A DNA stretch of 64,000 bases. Source: an uncultured Bacteroidota bacterium (GTDB taxonomy: Bacteria > Bacteroidota > Bacteroidia > Chitinophagales > Chitinophagaceae). How positions within the stretch are numbered: position 1 is the first letter of the stretch; each line of letters begins with the position of its first letter. A program made the translations under genes and the position numbers. The notes under the pieces were generated by a model. It was not told where the DNA came from. It was given only the letters and a program-made list of their open reading frames with translations, and ran no database searches. The DNA is taken from contig CAIRYK010000069.1 in NCBI GenBank assembly GCA_903882805.1, positions 1-64,000 on the forward strand. The letters run 5' to 3'. Of the stretch, positions 53,285-62,781 are shown piece after piece.

Positions 53285-54664
53285 ATGCAAAATAAAATAG
53301 CCCTAAAAACCAATAGGGCTGCCAACGCATTGTTGGTCAGCTTATTATTGGTTCACCATGCGCTGAATGCACAAACAGGAGGGATAAACAGACTGGATAC
53401 AGCTTTATCGTACCCTGCTGTAGCCAATGTGGATCGATTTAGTTATCATTTCCAGACAACGATAATTGACCAGCATCAGTTGAAGTTCAACGCTTTGTAC
53501 ACAGGCCCATATAGTTTACAAACAAGTGAACCGCAGCGTATGTCTGTAACATCAACGCTTTTTGTTGGCGCCAGACTGTCAAAGCAAACTGAATTGTACT
53601 TGAATCCTGAGCTTAGCGGCGGTAATGGTCTAAGCTCGACAAGAGGAATTGCAGGTTTCCCGAATGGCGAGACCTATCGAATAGGCGACCCGGAGCCCGT
53701 ATTGAGTATTTCAAGACTATTTGTAAGACACACCTTACCAATAAAAGGAAGTAATATTATTGTTGACGGAGGTCAGAATATAATCAAAGGATTGGCGACA
53801 ACCGAACGAATAGTTTTTACTCTCGGTAAATTTTCTGTCACAGACATTTTCGATGCCAATAGTTATAGTCACGATCCGCGCAACCAGTTTATGAACTGGG
53901 CGATTATGAGCGCTGGAGCGTGGGACTATCCAGCCAATACGAGAGGATACACATGGGGGCTGGTTGCAGAATGGATAAAACCAAAATGGAGCGTTAAACT
54001 AGGCATAACTACTGCGCCTGAAGCTGCAAATGGCCCCTACATGGATATGAATATTGCCAAAGCTCATTCTGAAACTATTGAATTTGACCAATGCTATACG
54101 ATCAATAAAAAGAAAGGTGTAGTGAGATTAATTGGCTATTTTACTCAAGCCAATATGGGAAATTATGCCGACGCAATAAACACAAAACAGGTTACACCCG
54201 ACATAACAATATCCAGATCGTATGCGCATAATAAGGGTGGATTTGTAATTAATGCAGAACAAGAAATAACTGATGATATTGGTGTTTTTTTTAGAGCAAG
54301 CTGGAACGATGGTAAAAATGAAACATGGGCTTTTACGGAAATAGATAATTCGTTCAACATCGGCGCCCAAATTAAGGCCAATTCATGGAAGCGCCCAAAT
54401 GATAAATTGGGCGTAGCAATTTTAGTTAATGGTTTGTCGGACGACCATAGAAAGTACCTAGAAGCAGGCGGTTATGGTTTTATAATAGGCGATGGCGCGC
54501 TTAAATATGGTGCAGAAAATGTGGTTGAAATCTACTACAGCGCAAAATTCTTTGATAGCTTCTGGCTTTCGCCAGATTACCAGTTGGTGATCAACCCGGG
54601 ATACAACACCGATAGAGGACCGATGGTGCATATTTTGGGCATTCGTGGGCATTTAGAATTCTAA
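53285..54664 (+). CDS. OprB-family carbohydrate porin
   Basis: A 459-residue outer-membrane protein with a signal peptide ending near residue 30 (HHALNAQ). Typical OprB segments are GKFSVTDIFDANSYSHDPRNQ, WGLVAEW and the C-terminal NVVEIYYSAKFFDSFW and INPGYN, ending in LEF with an aromatic final residue. Such porins pass sugars across the outer membrane. No sugar operon is next to it. The leader contains a possible attenuator. Convergent with the M1 peptidase gene, with a 23-nt gap. Confidence 0.88.
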   Translation: MQNKIALKTNRAANALLVSLLLVHHALNAQTGGINRLDTALSYPAVANVDRFSYHFQTTIIDQHQLKFNALYTGPYSLQTSEPQRMSVTSTLFVGARLSKQTELYLNPELSGGNGLSSTRGIAGFPNGETYRIGDPEPVLSISRLFVRHTLPIKGSNIIVDGGQNIIKGLATTERIVFTLGKFSVTDIFDANSYSHDPRNQFMNWAIMSAGAWDYPANTRGYTWGLVAEWIKPKWSVKLGITTAPEAANGPYMDMNIAKAHSETIEFDQCYTINKKKGVVRLIGYFTQANMGNYADAINTKQVTPDITISRSYAHNKGGFVINAEQEITDDIGVFFRASWNDGKNETWAFTEIDNSFNIGAQIKANSWKRPNDKLGVAILVNGLSDDHRKYLEAGGYGFIIGDGALKYGAENVVEIYYSAKFFDSFWLSPDYQLVINPGYNTDRGPMVHILGIRGHLEF

Positions 54665-54687
54665 AATAACAATGACGCGCTAGCTTT

Positions 54688-57315
54688 TTATTCCGAGAAT
54701 TCTTTGATTTTAGCGTTTAGCTTTTCAATTCGTTCATAGTCTTTTTCAGTTTTTATTAATACATTCAACTTATTTACAACATAGGGTAGTCGAACAGATG
54801 CACAAGCTAATGTCAATTTGTCGTCTGATTTAAGTTTGTTGTGCAAGCCGCCACCTACATACAACAGCTGTTCCAATATATTAGATTTAATGTTTTTCAT
54901 TGATTCATTTAAAATCATAGTAACTAACAAATCTACAGCTCTGTAAAATGCTGAGTCGCTCTTTACTTGACCTGAGTAAGTTGTAATGGCAGACGACAAT
55001 GCATATTTTTTAGTATTAAACACATGCGGAGCATGCAATTCAAAACAAGAAATGTCTTTATCGTTGCCTTTTTTTCCGATTATCATATAAACTGCTGACT
55101 CTAAAGCCGACTTTGGATTTGTTTCAGCAAGCTTTAAAGCCAGCCTATAGACTGTGTCGGGATATATTTTTTCTAAAGACAGCAGTGCCGAAGCAGCAAC
55201 GATGTATGAACTGTCGAAACAAGCCTTAATCATTTCAGTTATTGAGGTAGAATCTTTCCAATTACCTAAAACGTCGAAGGCTTGCGCCCTGACCGATGGA
55301 ACCGTATCACTAACCGCCGAAATTTTGGTTTTTTCTGCCCAGCGTTTTCTATATTCCATCGTTTGCAAGTCCTCAATTTGAGCAAAAGCCAACCTCCTAA
55401 TAGTGGCTGAATTATCGCCGATAGCGCGCTCTATTAATAATTGCGAACAAGAATCTGCAATTTGCTTGCCAGCTGCCGCCACAGCATTGCGTTTATTCAC
55501 AAAATCGTTTGTGTATTGGTATTGCAATAACCATTGGCCCGGTTCTTTTTTGTCTCGAATAATTCCGGGAAGCACATGAGTAAAATCTGGGATAAATACA
55601 GGTCTAAGAACGCCTGCATAGCTGAACGCAAAAGTATCTCTACGTTTAGAAATTACCCAGTCAGTTACTTCTAGTTTGCTATCTATAACCAATGCTGCTT
55701 TAAGCGCCAGTTTATAAACAAAAGGACTATCGGCATTATCCTGAGCGACAACTACCTTTAGCGTACCTAAGGTATCATTATATAAATAATTGATTTTCAA
55801 TACAGGATGACCGGCGTGAAAATACCATTGATTGAAAAACCAACTCCAGTCCTGCCCGGTTGCTTCTTCCAGCGCCATACGCCAGCTGTGCGCTTCTGCG
55901 CTGTGCAACGCATTTTTAGTAAGATATATATTCATAGCCTTCCTAAATGCAACATCGCCAGCGAGGCTATGAATATACCGAAGAATTGCGCCTCCCTTAT
56001 TGTATGAAATTGCATCAAACATGTCTTCGCGGTCGTCGTAATAATAGCGAACAAGTTGAGGATCATTGTAAGCAGAAGATTGCAAATACCCTTGTAAGTC
56101 GGTGTAGGCAAGTTCTTCAGCTGCATCATTACCATATTTATAGGCTTTCCATAGCTGCTCTCCATAGTTGGCAAAACTCTCGTTGAGTGTAAGATTACTC
56201 CACGACTCTGCAGTCACATAGTCGCCAAACCATTGATGAAACAATTCGTGAGCAACCACATTTTCCTGACTTTTATCTGCAATTTCTCTAGCATTCATAT
56301 TCATAAACTCCCCAAAAAGCGACGCAGATGTATTTTCCATTGCGCCCGATACATAATCGTGCACCACTACCTGGCTGTATTTATTCCATGGATAAGCTAT
56401 ACCTGTGCACTGTGAAAAATACTCAATCATCTCGGGGGTATTACGAAACATTTGTCGTGCATATTTAGCAAATTCAGGCTCTACATAATAGTTCACTTCT
56501 TTTCCCCGCCATTTATCCTGCACAATGGAGTATTTTCCTATTGCAAACATGACTGCGTAGGCCTGAATGGGCAAATCTGTGCGCCAAATATCTGTTCGTA
56601 AACCGCCAGGTTGTTTTGTTTGCCTGATTAAAGCGCCATTACTCAGGGATATAAGTGTGTCGGGTATAGTCAGCTCTATTTGAGTAGTAAAACGAGTATT
56701 CGGTTTGTCGACAGTTACTAGCCAATGTGAATTTGACTCAGTCTCACCTTGTGTCCAAATCTGAAGCGGTTTGTTGGGTATGCTGTTATCGTTGTTTACA
56801 AAATAGAGTCCTCTGTCATCGGTTATGGCATCGCTCCCTCCGGTGGGTATGTCGTAGGGTTTAGATGTATATTTAAGATACAACAATACAGTATCGGTAG
56901 AATAATAGCTGCGGTTTAGGTATATCAATAACCGGTCGTTTTTATAAATAAATTTCATTGGCTTCAACTGATTCCCATTAATTTGAGCCACTGTGTCGAA
57001 AACAATAGTTTTTGCATCGAGTGCAATAGTATCCGCGGCATAACAATATGGCGACATTTTAAGCCACTCGGTTACATTTGCAGTTCTTGCCTTAAAATCA
57101 AAGTTAATTGCAGCTCGGGTATTGTGTATTTTCCAGACTATAGCAGAAGTGGACCTAAAAACAGGAGCTCCTGGTGTAGACGTTACTTTGAGCGTATCTA
57201 GCGTAATATATTGGGCATTTGTGTCTGGCAAAATGCCAGCGCTATCGGGCTTGGTATTTTGAGCGTTAACTCGACAAAATATAAGTACTAATAAAACAGC
57301 TATTACAACCCTCAT
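54688..57315 (-). CDS. M1 family aminopeptidase (large, secreted)
   Basis: An 875-residue M1 peptidase with a Sec signal peptide (FCRVNAQ). The signature GAMEN is present in SGAMENTSAS, and the zinc site is HELFH at residues 356-360 with Glu379 as third ligand (TLNESFANY). The C-terminal 300 residues are helical with HEAT-like repeats, the usual M1 cap. It is predicted to be periplasmic or secreted and to trim peptides, perhaps with the smaller M1 lipoprotein at 1920-3797. No T9SS tail. Start fixed by the signal peptide; a -7 box lies 17 nt upstream. Confidence 0.92.
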   Translation of the reverse strand: MRVVIAVLLVLIFCRVNAQNTKPDSAGILPDTNAQYITLDTLKVTSTPGAPVFRSTSAIVWKIHNTRAAINFDFKARTANVTEWLKMSPYCYAADTIALDAKTIVFDTVAQINGNQLKPMKFIYKNDRLLIYLNRSYYSTDTVLLYLKYTSKPYDIPTGGSDAITDDRGLYFVNNDNSIPNKPLQIWTQGETESNSHWLVTVDKPNTRFTTQIELTIPDTLISLSNGALIRQTKQPGGLRTDIWRTDLPIQAYAVMFAIGKYSIVQDKWRGKEVNYYVEPEFAKYARQMFRNTPEMIEYFSQCTGIAYPWNKYSQVVVHDYVSGAMENTSASLFGEFMNMNAREIADKSQENVVAHELFHQWFGDYVTAESWSNLTLNESFANYGEQLWKAYKYGNDAAEELAYTDLQGYLQSSAYNDPQLVRYYYDDREDMFDAISYNKGGAILRYIHSLAGDVAFRKAMNIYLTKNALHSAEAHSWRMALEEATGQDWSWFFNQWYFHAGHPVLKINYLYNDTLGTLKVVVAQDNADSPFVYKLALKAALVIDSKLEVTDWVISKRRDTFAFSYAGVLRPVFIPDFTHVLPGIIRDKKEPGQWLLQYQYTNDFVNKRNAVAAAGKQIADSCSQLLIERAIGDNSATIRRLAFAQIEDLQTMEYRKRWAEKTKISAVSDTVPSVRAQAFDVLGNWKDSTSITEMIKACFDSSYIVAASALLSLEKIYPDTVYRLALKLAETNPKSALESAVYMIIGKKGNDKDISCFELHAPHVFNTKKYALSSAITTYSGQVKSDSAFYRAVDLLVTMILNESMKNIKSNILEQLLYVGGGLHNKLKSDDKLTLACASVRLPYVVNKLNVLIKTEKDYERIEKLNAKIKEFSE

Positions 57316-57332
57316 AAAACAAAGTATGAAGG

Positions 57333-57340
57333 CAAAAGTA
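57333..57340 (-). promoter_or_regulatory. Putative -7 box of the large M1 peptidase
   Basis: TACTTTTG on the minus strand, exact TAnnTTTG, 17 nt before the ATG at 57315. No clear -33 element. Confidence 0.45.
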
Positions 57341-57528
57341 CGGCATTAACATTGGGTGTATATACCCCCAAACGATTGAAAATCACTATTTGCATGTAAC
57401 GGCTGTAGTGCATCAAGGCGAAATGTCAAGATCAGATAATGTAATAAGCATTTGCTTATGAGTATTTCACAAGACAACCTACTCAAATTGTGGAGTAACC
57501 ATTACTTTTATACCATTACTAAAAAATC

Positions 57529-58653
57529 ATGCAAAACAAAATACGCTCTACTATAGTTTTATCTTGCTTTTCGTTTGTAGCTGTAGCGCAAACAAATGTC
57601 GACTCATTGCTAAAATTAGCTAATACAGGCAACGTATCTGCGCAAATGGCTGTAGGCGATATTTATTATTCTGGAAATGGCGCTCAGCAACGGTTTGAGG
57701 ATGCGCTTAAGTGGTATGAGAAAGCGGCAAAAGCAGGCAACGCAGATGCAGCCTGTAACCTTGGCTATATGTATGAAAATGCCCAAGGGGTGAAACGCGA
57801 CAATTTTGAAGCAATAAAATGGTATAGAATAAGCGCGGGTACAGGTAATGCCCGCTGTCAATGCAATTTAGGCAACATGTATGAACAAGGCAGAGGTACC
57901 AATCAGGATTATACGGAAGCGTTAAAGTGGTACAAGAAATCTGCTGAAGGCAAGTATGAATTTGGCTACCTGAATGTTGGCAGGATTTATGAAGCTGGGT
58001 TGGGAGTACCCAAGAACGATGCAGAGGCATTAAACTGGTTTAAAAAAGGCGCTGAGGCTAAAAACATCATGTCTATTGGTAAACTGGGATGGATTTACGA
58101 GCATGGACTTGCCGTAGATCCTGATACGGTTACTGCTGTGGAATACTATAAAAAAGCAGCAGAAGCCAACGATGCGATTGGCCAAAACAATTTGGGGCGC
58201 ATGTATTTTTTTGGCTTTGGTGGACTGAAGAAAGATCCAGTTGAAGCAGTTAAGTGGTTTACTAAATCTGGTGAATCTGGCAATGTACTTGCACAGTACT
58301 TAATGGGACAAATACTGGAAAATGGTGTTGGCGATGTTAAGCAGAACTTTCATGATGCAGCTCACTGGTACGAACATGCCGCTGAACAAGGACACGTAAA
58401 TGCGAACTATCGTTTAGGAGTGTTATTTGAATTTGGTAAAGGAGCAACCCAAAATTTCAAGAGAGCGGTAGAACACTATACTATTGCTGCGGAAAAAGGC
58501 AATCCAAATGCAGCTGGTAGTTTGGGGCGTATATTATATGAGGGTAGGGATGGCGTAACTCAAGACAAAATAAAAGGACTGGAATGGTTGAAAAAGGCAT
58601 CAGATGCCGGTATAAAAGAGTTTCAAGACTATATTTCGCAAAAAGTAAAATAA
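57529..58653 (+). CDS. Sel1-repeat (TPR-like) secreted protein
   Basis: A 374-residue protein with a short signal peptide (VAVAQ) and nine Sel1-like repeats of about 36-37 residues from residue 38 to the end. Each has the A..LG..Y..G.G...D...A..WY.KAA..G pattern. Sel1 proteins are scaffolds for protein contact in stress and secretion. Partner unknown. It runs in the same direction as the next two genes, with a 63-nt gap to the first. A -7-like box (TACTTTTA) is at 57503-57510. Confidence 0.87.
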   Translation: MQNKIRSTIVLSCFSFVAVAQTNVDSLLKLANTGNVSAQMAVGDIYYSGNGAQQRFEDALKWYEKAAKAGNADAACNLGYMYENAQGVKRDNFEAIKWYRISAGTGNARCQCNLGNMYEQGRGTNQDYTEALKWYKKSAEGKYEFGYLNVGRIYEAGLGVPKNDAEALNWFKKGAEAKNIMSIGKLGWIYEHGLAVDPDTVTAVEYYKKAAEANDAIGQNNLGRMYFFGFGGLKKDPVEAVKWFTKSGESGNVLAQYLMGQILENGVGDVKQNFHDAAHWYEHAAEQGHVNANYRLGVLFEFGKGATQNFKRAVEHYTIAAEKGNPNAAGSLGRILYEGRDGVTQDKIKGLEWLKKASDAGIKEFQDYISQKVK

Positions 58654-58716
58654 TGCTGAGCTACATAGTTGGTAAGTCGTTGTACATTTACCAGCATTAC
58701 CAAAGCACAAAACGCC

Positions 58717-59364
58717 ATGACGTTATTTAATCTATCAGTTCAGTTACTCCAGGCTACAAAGGCGGTTCCCGAAGAAAAGACCAATTACTGGCTTTATATA
58801 ATAGCCATTATCTTACAGACAGGTGTAATAATATATATACTCAGAAAAAACAGCCAGCAGAAAAAACTATTAAAACAAGCTGTTGAAAACCCTGCAGATG
58901 ATTCATATAGTGGGCTGCGAAAACTTGCATTAAACATATCGGCAACTGACCTTAAGTTGAACATCCCAGACACGCAAACATTTATTTACGGCGTGGTTAT
59001 GGACTGGAATATAGGCGAGGTAGTGGTAACGCTCGCCACCTACATAAATGGCGCCGCTAACATGTACCTGAGTACAAACGAGAAGATTACCGGAGGCGGC
59101 AAAAATCCACGTGTTGGCAATCTGGCAATAGGGTTTGTAACCAGCGCAGCAGAGTATTTAGGTAGAGCTATTCCGGTAGCCGGAGACGATGTGCCTTTGA
59201 AGGAGTGCGTTCGATTTTATTTCCTAACCAACAAAGGTAAGTTTGCAGCTCAGGAGCAAGTAATATATATGGAAGACAAAACGTCTGCATGGTACCCTTT
59301 GTTCGAAAAAGGCAACGAAGTGATTTGCGAGATGAGAGATAATGCAGAAAATGTAAAAATCTAA
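58717..59364 (+). CDS. Single-pass membrane protein, unknown
   Basis: A 215-residue protein. The ATG at 58717 is preferred over the TTG at 58669. One membrane helix (about residues 21-40, NYWLYIIAIILQTGVIIYIL) is followed by a soluble domain (IPDTQTFIYGVVMDWNIGEVVVTLATY, RVGNLAIGFVTSA, VRFYFLTNKGKF). No family recognised. The soluble domain is likely on the cytosolic side by the positive residues after the helix. It sits between the Sel1-repeat gene and a GNAT gene (25 nt to the latter). Confidence 0.68.
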   Translation: MTLFNLSVQLLQATKAVPEEKTNYWLYIIAIILQTGVIIYILRKNSQQKKLLKQAVENPADDSYSGLRKLALNISATDLKLNIPDTQTFIYGVVMDWNIGEVVVTLATYINGAANMYLSTNEKITGGGKNPRVGNLAIGFVTSAAEYLGRAIPVAGDDVPLKECVRFYFLTNKGKFAAQEQVIYMEDKTSAWYPLFEKGNEVICEMRDNAENVKI

Positions 59365-59389
59365 CTGGTAAAGTACATACACCAAGCTA

Positions 59390-59881
59390 ATGATACGACC
59401 TGTAACCCTCCACGATCTAGAACCGGTAATTGAGATATACAATCAGGCGATAAGAGCAAAATTCAAAACTGGTTACACAACGCCAATGATTCCACATGAC
59501 CGATTGAAGTGGTTGGAATCATATGTAAATGGCGAGTTTCCGATGTTGGTGTATGAAATAAATGGCAAGGTGGTTGGGTGGCTATCGGTATCTCCATACA
59601 GGCCGGGGAGGGCAGCGCTGAAATACACTGCGGAAATTAGTTACTTTATTGATAGAGATTATCACAGACAAGGAATTGCAAGTCAGTTACTTACATTTGC
59701 TTTGGAAGCATGCAAATGGCAACTGGAATTAAAGACAATTTTGGCTATTGTGATAGACCATAACAATGCCAGTACACAACTACTTGAAAAATTCGGTTTT
59801 GAACGATGGGGCTATTTGCCAGGAGTTGCTGAGTTTGACGGCGTGGAATGCAGCCAGATAATATTGGGACTCAAACTATAA
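59390..59881 (+). CDS. GNAT N-acetyltransferase, phosphinothricin-acetyltransferase-like
   Basis: A 163-residue GNAT enzyme that transfers acetyl from acetyl-CoA to an amine. The CoA-binding loop is DYHRQGIASQLL and the C-terminal part NNASTQLLEKFGFERWGYLPGVAEF is typical of the Pat/YncA (MnaT) group, which acts on methionine derivatives or phosphinothricin-like substrates. The natural substrate is not known. Confidence 0.88.
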   Translation: MIRPVTLHDLEPVIEIYNQAIRAKFKTGYTTPMIPHDRLKWLESYVNGEFPMLVYEINGKVVGWLSVSPYRPGRAALKYTAEISYFIDRDYHRQGIASQLLTFALEACKWQLELKTILAIVIDHNNASTQLLEKFGFERWGYLPGVAEFDGVECSQIILGLKL

Positions 59882-59944
59882 AGAAACGTATGGGGTATAA
59901 ACCACGACTGATGACTATTGATTAATAAGGAATTTTTTAGACAA

Positions 59945-59985
59945 CTGTTTCAGCTAAAAGTATATAAATACTGAAGCTGAAACAG
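59945..59985. terminator. Bidirectional terminator
   Basis: A perfect 11-bp stem (59945-59955 with 59975-59985) enclosing a second 5-bp stem, between convergent GNAT and ric genes, with T/A-rich flanks on both sides. Confidence 0.8.
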
Positions 59986-60037
59986 GTAATTTAGTAAAAC
60001 ACTACCTAAACAATAAAGCCGTAGACAGCAGCATTAG

Positions 60038-60781
60038 CTAATTGCAAATGCGCTGCTCTAAAATCAAAGCCTTTGGAAAAAGAATATTATTTTCGAGATG
60101 TATATGTTGAAAAAGATCATTTTGAAACTCATTTAGTTGCTGAAATGCAACTCTATATGTAGTGCAACCATCTGCTGGAGGCATAAAGTTATGTGTAATT
60201 TCGGCTATTCTGAAAAATCTGTCTCCTTCTGTCGCATGTTCGCTCTTCATCATATTTATGGGATTTGAAAGGACGCCAAAAAAGAATGGTTTTACAATAG
60301 GATGTTCTTGTTGGTTGGCAATAGCAAGTTGTTTGATAGCCGGGAATAAAATTGTTTCTTCTTTTATCATATGCCCCATCAACTCATGTGCGCAACCATC
60401 GAACAAATCGTAAACTTCATTCAATTCAGGATGGCGTTCACCATGCACTTTGCATATTTTGTTTAGAAAAGCAAGCAGGGTAGGAATGCTATCGCGCACG
60501 TATACGTGGTGTGTATGCTCTATGTGGTTCACTAATACATCAAGGGGCATTTCCTTATACTCACCTTCTGGAATGAGACTCGCATTGGTCATTTTGGCCA
60601 TTACTTCATTTTCTATTGTTTCATAGTCTAGTCCCTTTTCTACGCATACATCGCTAAGTAATAGGTTGCCTTTGCAGCAAAAGTCGATACCGTATTTTTT
60701 GAAAACTTCTGCAGTTCTGTAGTTAATCGCTACAATTTTTCCTATCGTAAGATTATTGTCTATTTCTTGTATAGCTGTCAT
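60038..60781 (-). CDS. ric: Iron-sulfur cluster repair di-iron protein (Ric/ScdA/YtfE family)
   Basis: A 247-residue protein of the Ric family, which repairs iron-sulfur clusters damaged by nitric oxide or oxidative stress. The N-terminal ScdA_N domain carries the DFCCKGN pair of cysteines (about residues 33-37). The hemerythrin-like part has the expected His and Glu ligands in HTHHVYV, HELMGHMIKEE, EHATEG and HIHLENN. Expressed alone; it lies 1.6 kb from the nosDFY cluster, a sensible neighbour for nitrogen oxide metabolism. Confidence 0.92.
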   Translation of the reverse strand: MTAIQEIDNNLTIGKIVAINYRTAEVFKKYGIDFCCKGNLLLSDVCVEKGLDYETIENEVMAKMTNASLIPEGEYKEMPLDVLVNHIEHTHHVYVRDSIPTLLAFLNKICKVHGERHPELNEVYDLFDGCAHELMGHMIKEETILFPAIKQLAIANQQEHPIVKPFFFGVLSNPINMMKSEHATEGDRFFRIAEITHNFMPPADGCTTYRVAFQQLNEFQNDLFQHIHLENNILFPKALILEQRICN

Positions 60782-60980
60782 AATTCTGTTGTTTTAACTG
60801 TACAAAATAACAAGTTAAGTCAAATGGTGATTGTGCTTGAAATCATATTCTGTCAAGTACTTTACAAGAGAAGAAACTTTTAACGATTTAACTTACAGAT
60901 GTGATTGGAGTCATAAATGACTGCTATTCAAGGCATTACTTTTATTGAATAATTATTTATTCACGTATCAAATCTGTTTT

Positions 60981-61556
60981 ATGAAAAAAATCGCTTTGCC
61001 ATTAGTTTGCTCACTTTGCTTATGGCTTACAGCTTGCGAAAACAACAATGGCGCAAATAAAGAAACTGCTGCTTCAACAGCTACAACACAGACAGCAGGA
61101 GGTGGAGGACAGTCGGCTGTGCAAGATGATGCTTCGCAAAAAAATGTCGTTCAGATTGCGGTTGGCAGTAAAGATCATACTACGTTGGTTACTGCGGTGA
61201 AGGCTGCTGAACTGGTAGATGTACTCAGCAATGCCGGACCATTCACTGTGTTTGCCCCCACCAATGCAGCCTTTGATAAACTACCTGCCGGCACAGTGGC
61301 CGGACTGCTGAAACCAGAAAAGAAAGATGACCTCGCCGATATATTGCAGTATCATGTTTCGGTAGGCGTATATAAAGCCGAACAACTTCAGGATGGACAG
61401 TCGCTTGGCCAGGTAAATGGCGGCAATATCACTATTTCAAAAAAAGATGGAAAATTGATGGTAAACGGTACAGCAACAATAATTGCATCTATACCAGCAT
61501 CTAATGGCATAATTCATGTAATAGACGGAGTACTGCTGCCACCTGCAAAAAAATAG
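60981..61556 (+). CDS. Fasciclin-domain lipoprotein
   Basis: A 191-residue lipoprotein (signal to LTAC near residue 19), then an Asn/Thr/Ala/Gly-rich linker and one fasciclin (FAS1) domain (residues about 55-190; FTVFAPTNAAFDKLP and VIDGVLLP). The start is the ATG at 60981, not the TTG at 60945. FAS1 domains mediate adhesion or bind small ligands; some near nos/denitrification genes occur in Bacteroidota, but the link here is positional. A terminator follows. Confidence 0.9.
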   Translation: MKKIALPLVCSLCLWLTACENNNGANKETAASTATTQTAGGGGQSAVQDDASQKNVVQIAVGSKDHTTLVTAVKAAELVDVLSNAGPFTVFAPTNAAFDKLPAGTVAGLLKPEKKDDLADILQYHVSVGVYKAEQLQDGQSLGQVNGGNITISKKDGKLMVNGTATIIASIPASNGIIHVIDGVLLPPAKK

Positions 61557-61579
61557 TTTTATAGTTGGTTTACGAACAT

Positions 61580-61604
61580 AAGGGGCCGCATTTGCGGCCC
61601 TTTA
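61580..61604 (+). terminator. Terminator after the fasciclin gene
   Basis: A GC-rich 8-bp stem (61583-61590 with 61593-61600), extended by A-T pairs at its base, followed by a short T run, 24 nt after the stop. Confidence 0.85.
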
Positions 61605-61651
61605 TACACTCTATGTTAACGATATTTTTTGAGTAATTAAAATACATTGAA

Positions 61652-62011
61652 CTAAGTAATTTTTATTTGCATTACAGTTGAAATACTTATAGCGCGTTGT
61701 TTAGCCAACTCCGCTTTTTCACCTTCAAATAATTCATCAACAGTAGCAATGAATAGCTTTTGCCATGCATGAAAATGAGCTGCGTTTAATGGACAAATCT
61801 TATTTAAAGCCTGATGCGTTTTTAACGGATTCCCCGTATAACCACCTGTATAAAACAAAGTGTTTTCCCAAAAAGCATACATTATAGGTAAGTGCTTTTC
61901 CCAGTTTACATGAGCAAACATAAAACCAATAACAGAATTTCCTTTTACCTTATCGTAAAATGTATTGATCAATAACTCTAGTTCATTCCTTCCAATTATA
62001 TCAGTTTTCAT
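61652..62011 (-). CDS. Group III truncated haemoglobin
   Basis: A 119-residue globin of the truncated group III. The N-terminal NTFYDKVKGNSVIGFMF and WEKHLPIMYAFWENTLF regions and the proximal His79 in AAHFHAW fit. It starts 2 nt after nosY, so it is the last gene of the nosDFY operon. Globins of this group bind O2 or NO; here NO handling near nitrous oxide reductase maturation genes is a reasonable inference. Confidence 0.9.
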   Translation of the reverse strand: MKTDIIGRNELELLINTFYDKVKGNSVIGFMFAHVNWEKHLPIMYAFWENTLFYTGGYTGNPLKTHQALNKICPLNAAHFHAWQKLFIATVDELFEGEKAELAKQRAISISTVMQIKIT

Positions 62012-62013
62012 TG

Positions 62014-62781
62014 CTATAGGTCTTTATGATTAAATTTTTTGATTGAATAGCCAAAAGGCAACACTATCCACAAAACAAGCACGATTACAGAAATGATATA
62101 GCCTTTTTGTGTGCCAAAAAAGTCTTTAAAAATTGCTCCTGTATATCCCATAAGGGCCGAAACATCCATTTTTAGTAATATAAGAATCCTACCAAGATCA
62201 ATTGGGTTTAGCGCACTTACACCTACCATTACCTTCTCAATAGGGTAGTCGGCAAACTGAAATAAAAGGAATAGTACTAAACCATCAAAAACAAGTGAGA
62301 AATATAGCCATAATAATATAGCAAGACCTATTCCCTTAGCCTTATCACGAGTTTTTACCGTAGCAAGCATTGCTATAGCCACAAATATTATAGTTATCAA
62401 AGCACCCATTAATACCATAGCACCGCCCGTAGTGGAATGTTCAAATATTAGTGTAGGTAAACCAGCCCCTATGATAAAAGCCAACGTAAGAGCGCCGGCA
62501 AGTCCGCCAAACAAACTAAACCATATACTATTTCGCTTTAGCGGCTGACTTACTAATAATTCAATAAATTCGGAGCTGTTGTAGATATAAATAGTAGAAA
62601 AAATAATACTCACCAGCGGAACGATAAATAATATCAGATTCAGCAGACTGAGTAATCCTTTTTGTGGAGTGTCTTCAAGACTAAAAACTGTTAGCGAAAT
62701 AGCCAACAAAAACAACGTGTAGGCAACAACTATTTTATTGCGCAGTATATCGAGCAGTATGTATTTAATAATTTTACTCAT
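62014..62781 (-). CDS. nosY: ABC transporter permease, NosY-like
   Basis: A 255-residue ABC-2 type permease with about six hydrophobic helices. It overlaps nosF by 4 nt and follows nosD-nosF, the order of the Nos copper/sulfur-site maturation transporter that supplies the CuZ cluster of nitrous oxide reductase. The NosY name is from gene order and size; the sequence alone shows only an ABC-2 permease. Confidence 0.85.
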   Translation of the reverse strand: MSKIIKYILLDILRNKIVVAYTLFLLAISLTVFSLEDTPQKGLLSLLNLILFIVPLVSIIFSTIYIYNSSEFIELLVSQPLKRNSIWFSLFGGLAGALTLAFIIGAGLPTLIFEHSTTGGAMVLMGALITIIFVAIAMLATVKTRDKAKGIGLAILLWLYFSLVFDGLVLFLLFQFADYPIEKVMVGVSALNPIDLGRILILLKMDVSALMGYTGAIFKDFFGTQKGYIISVIVLVLWIVLPFGYSIKKFNHKDL

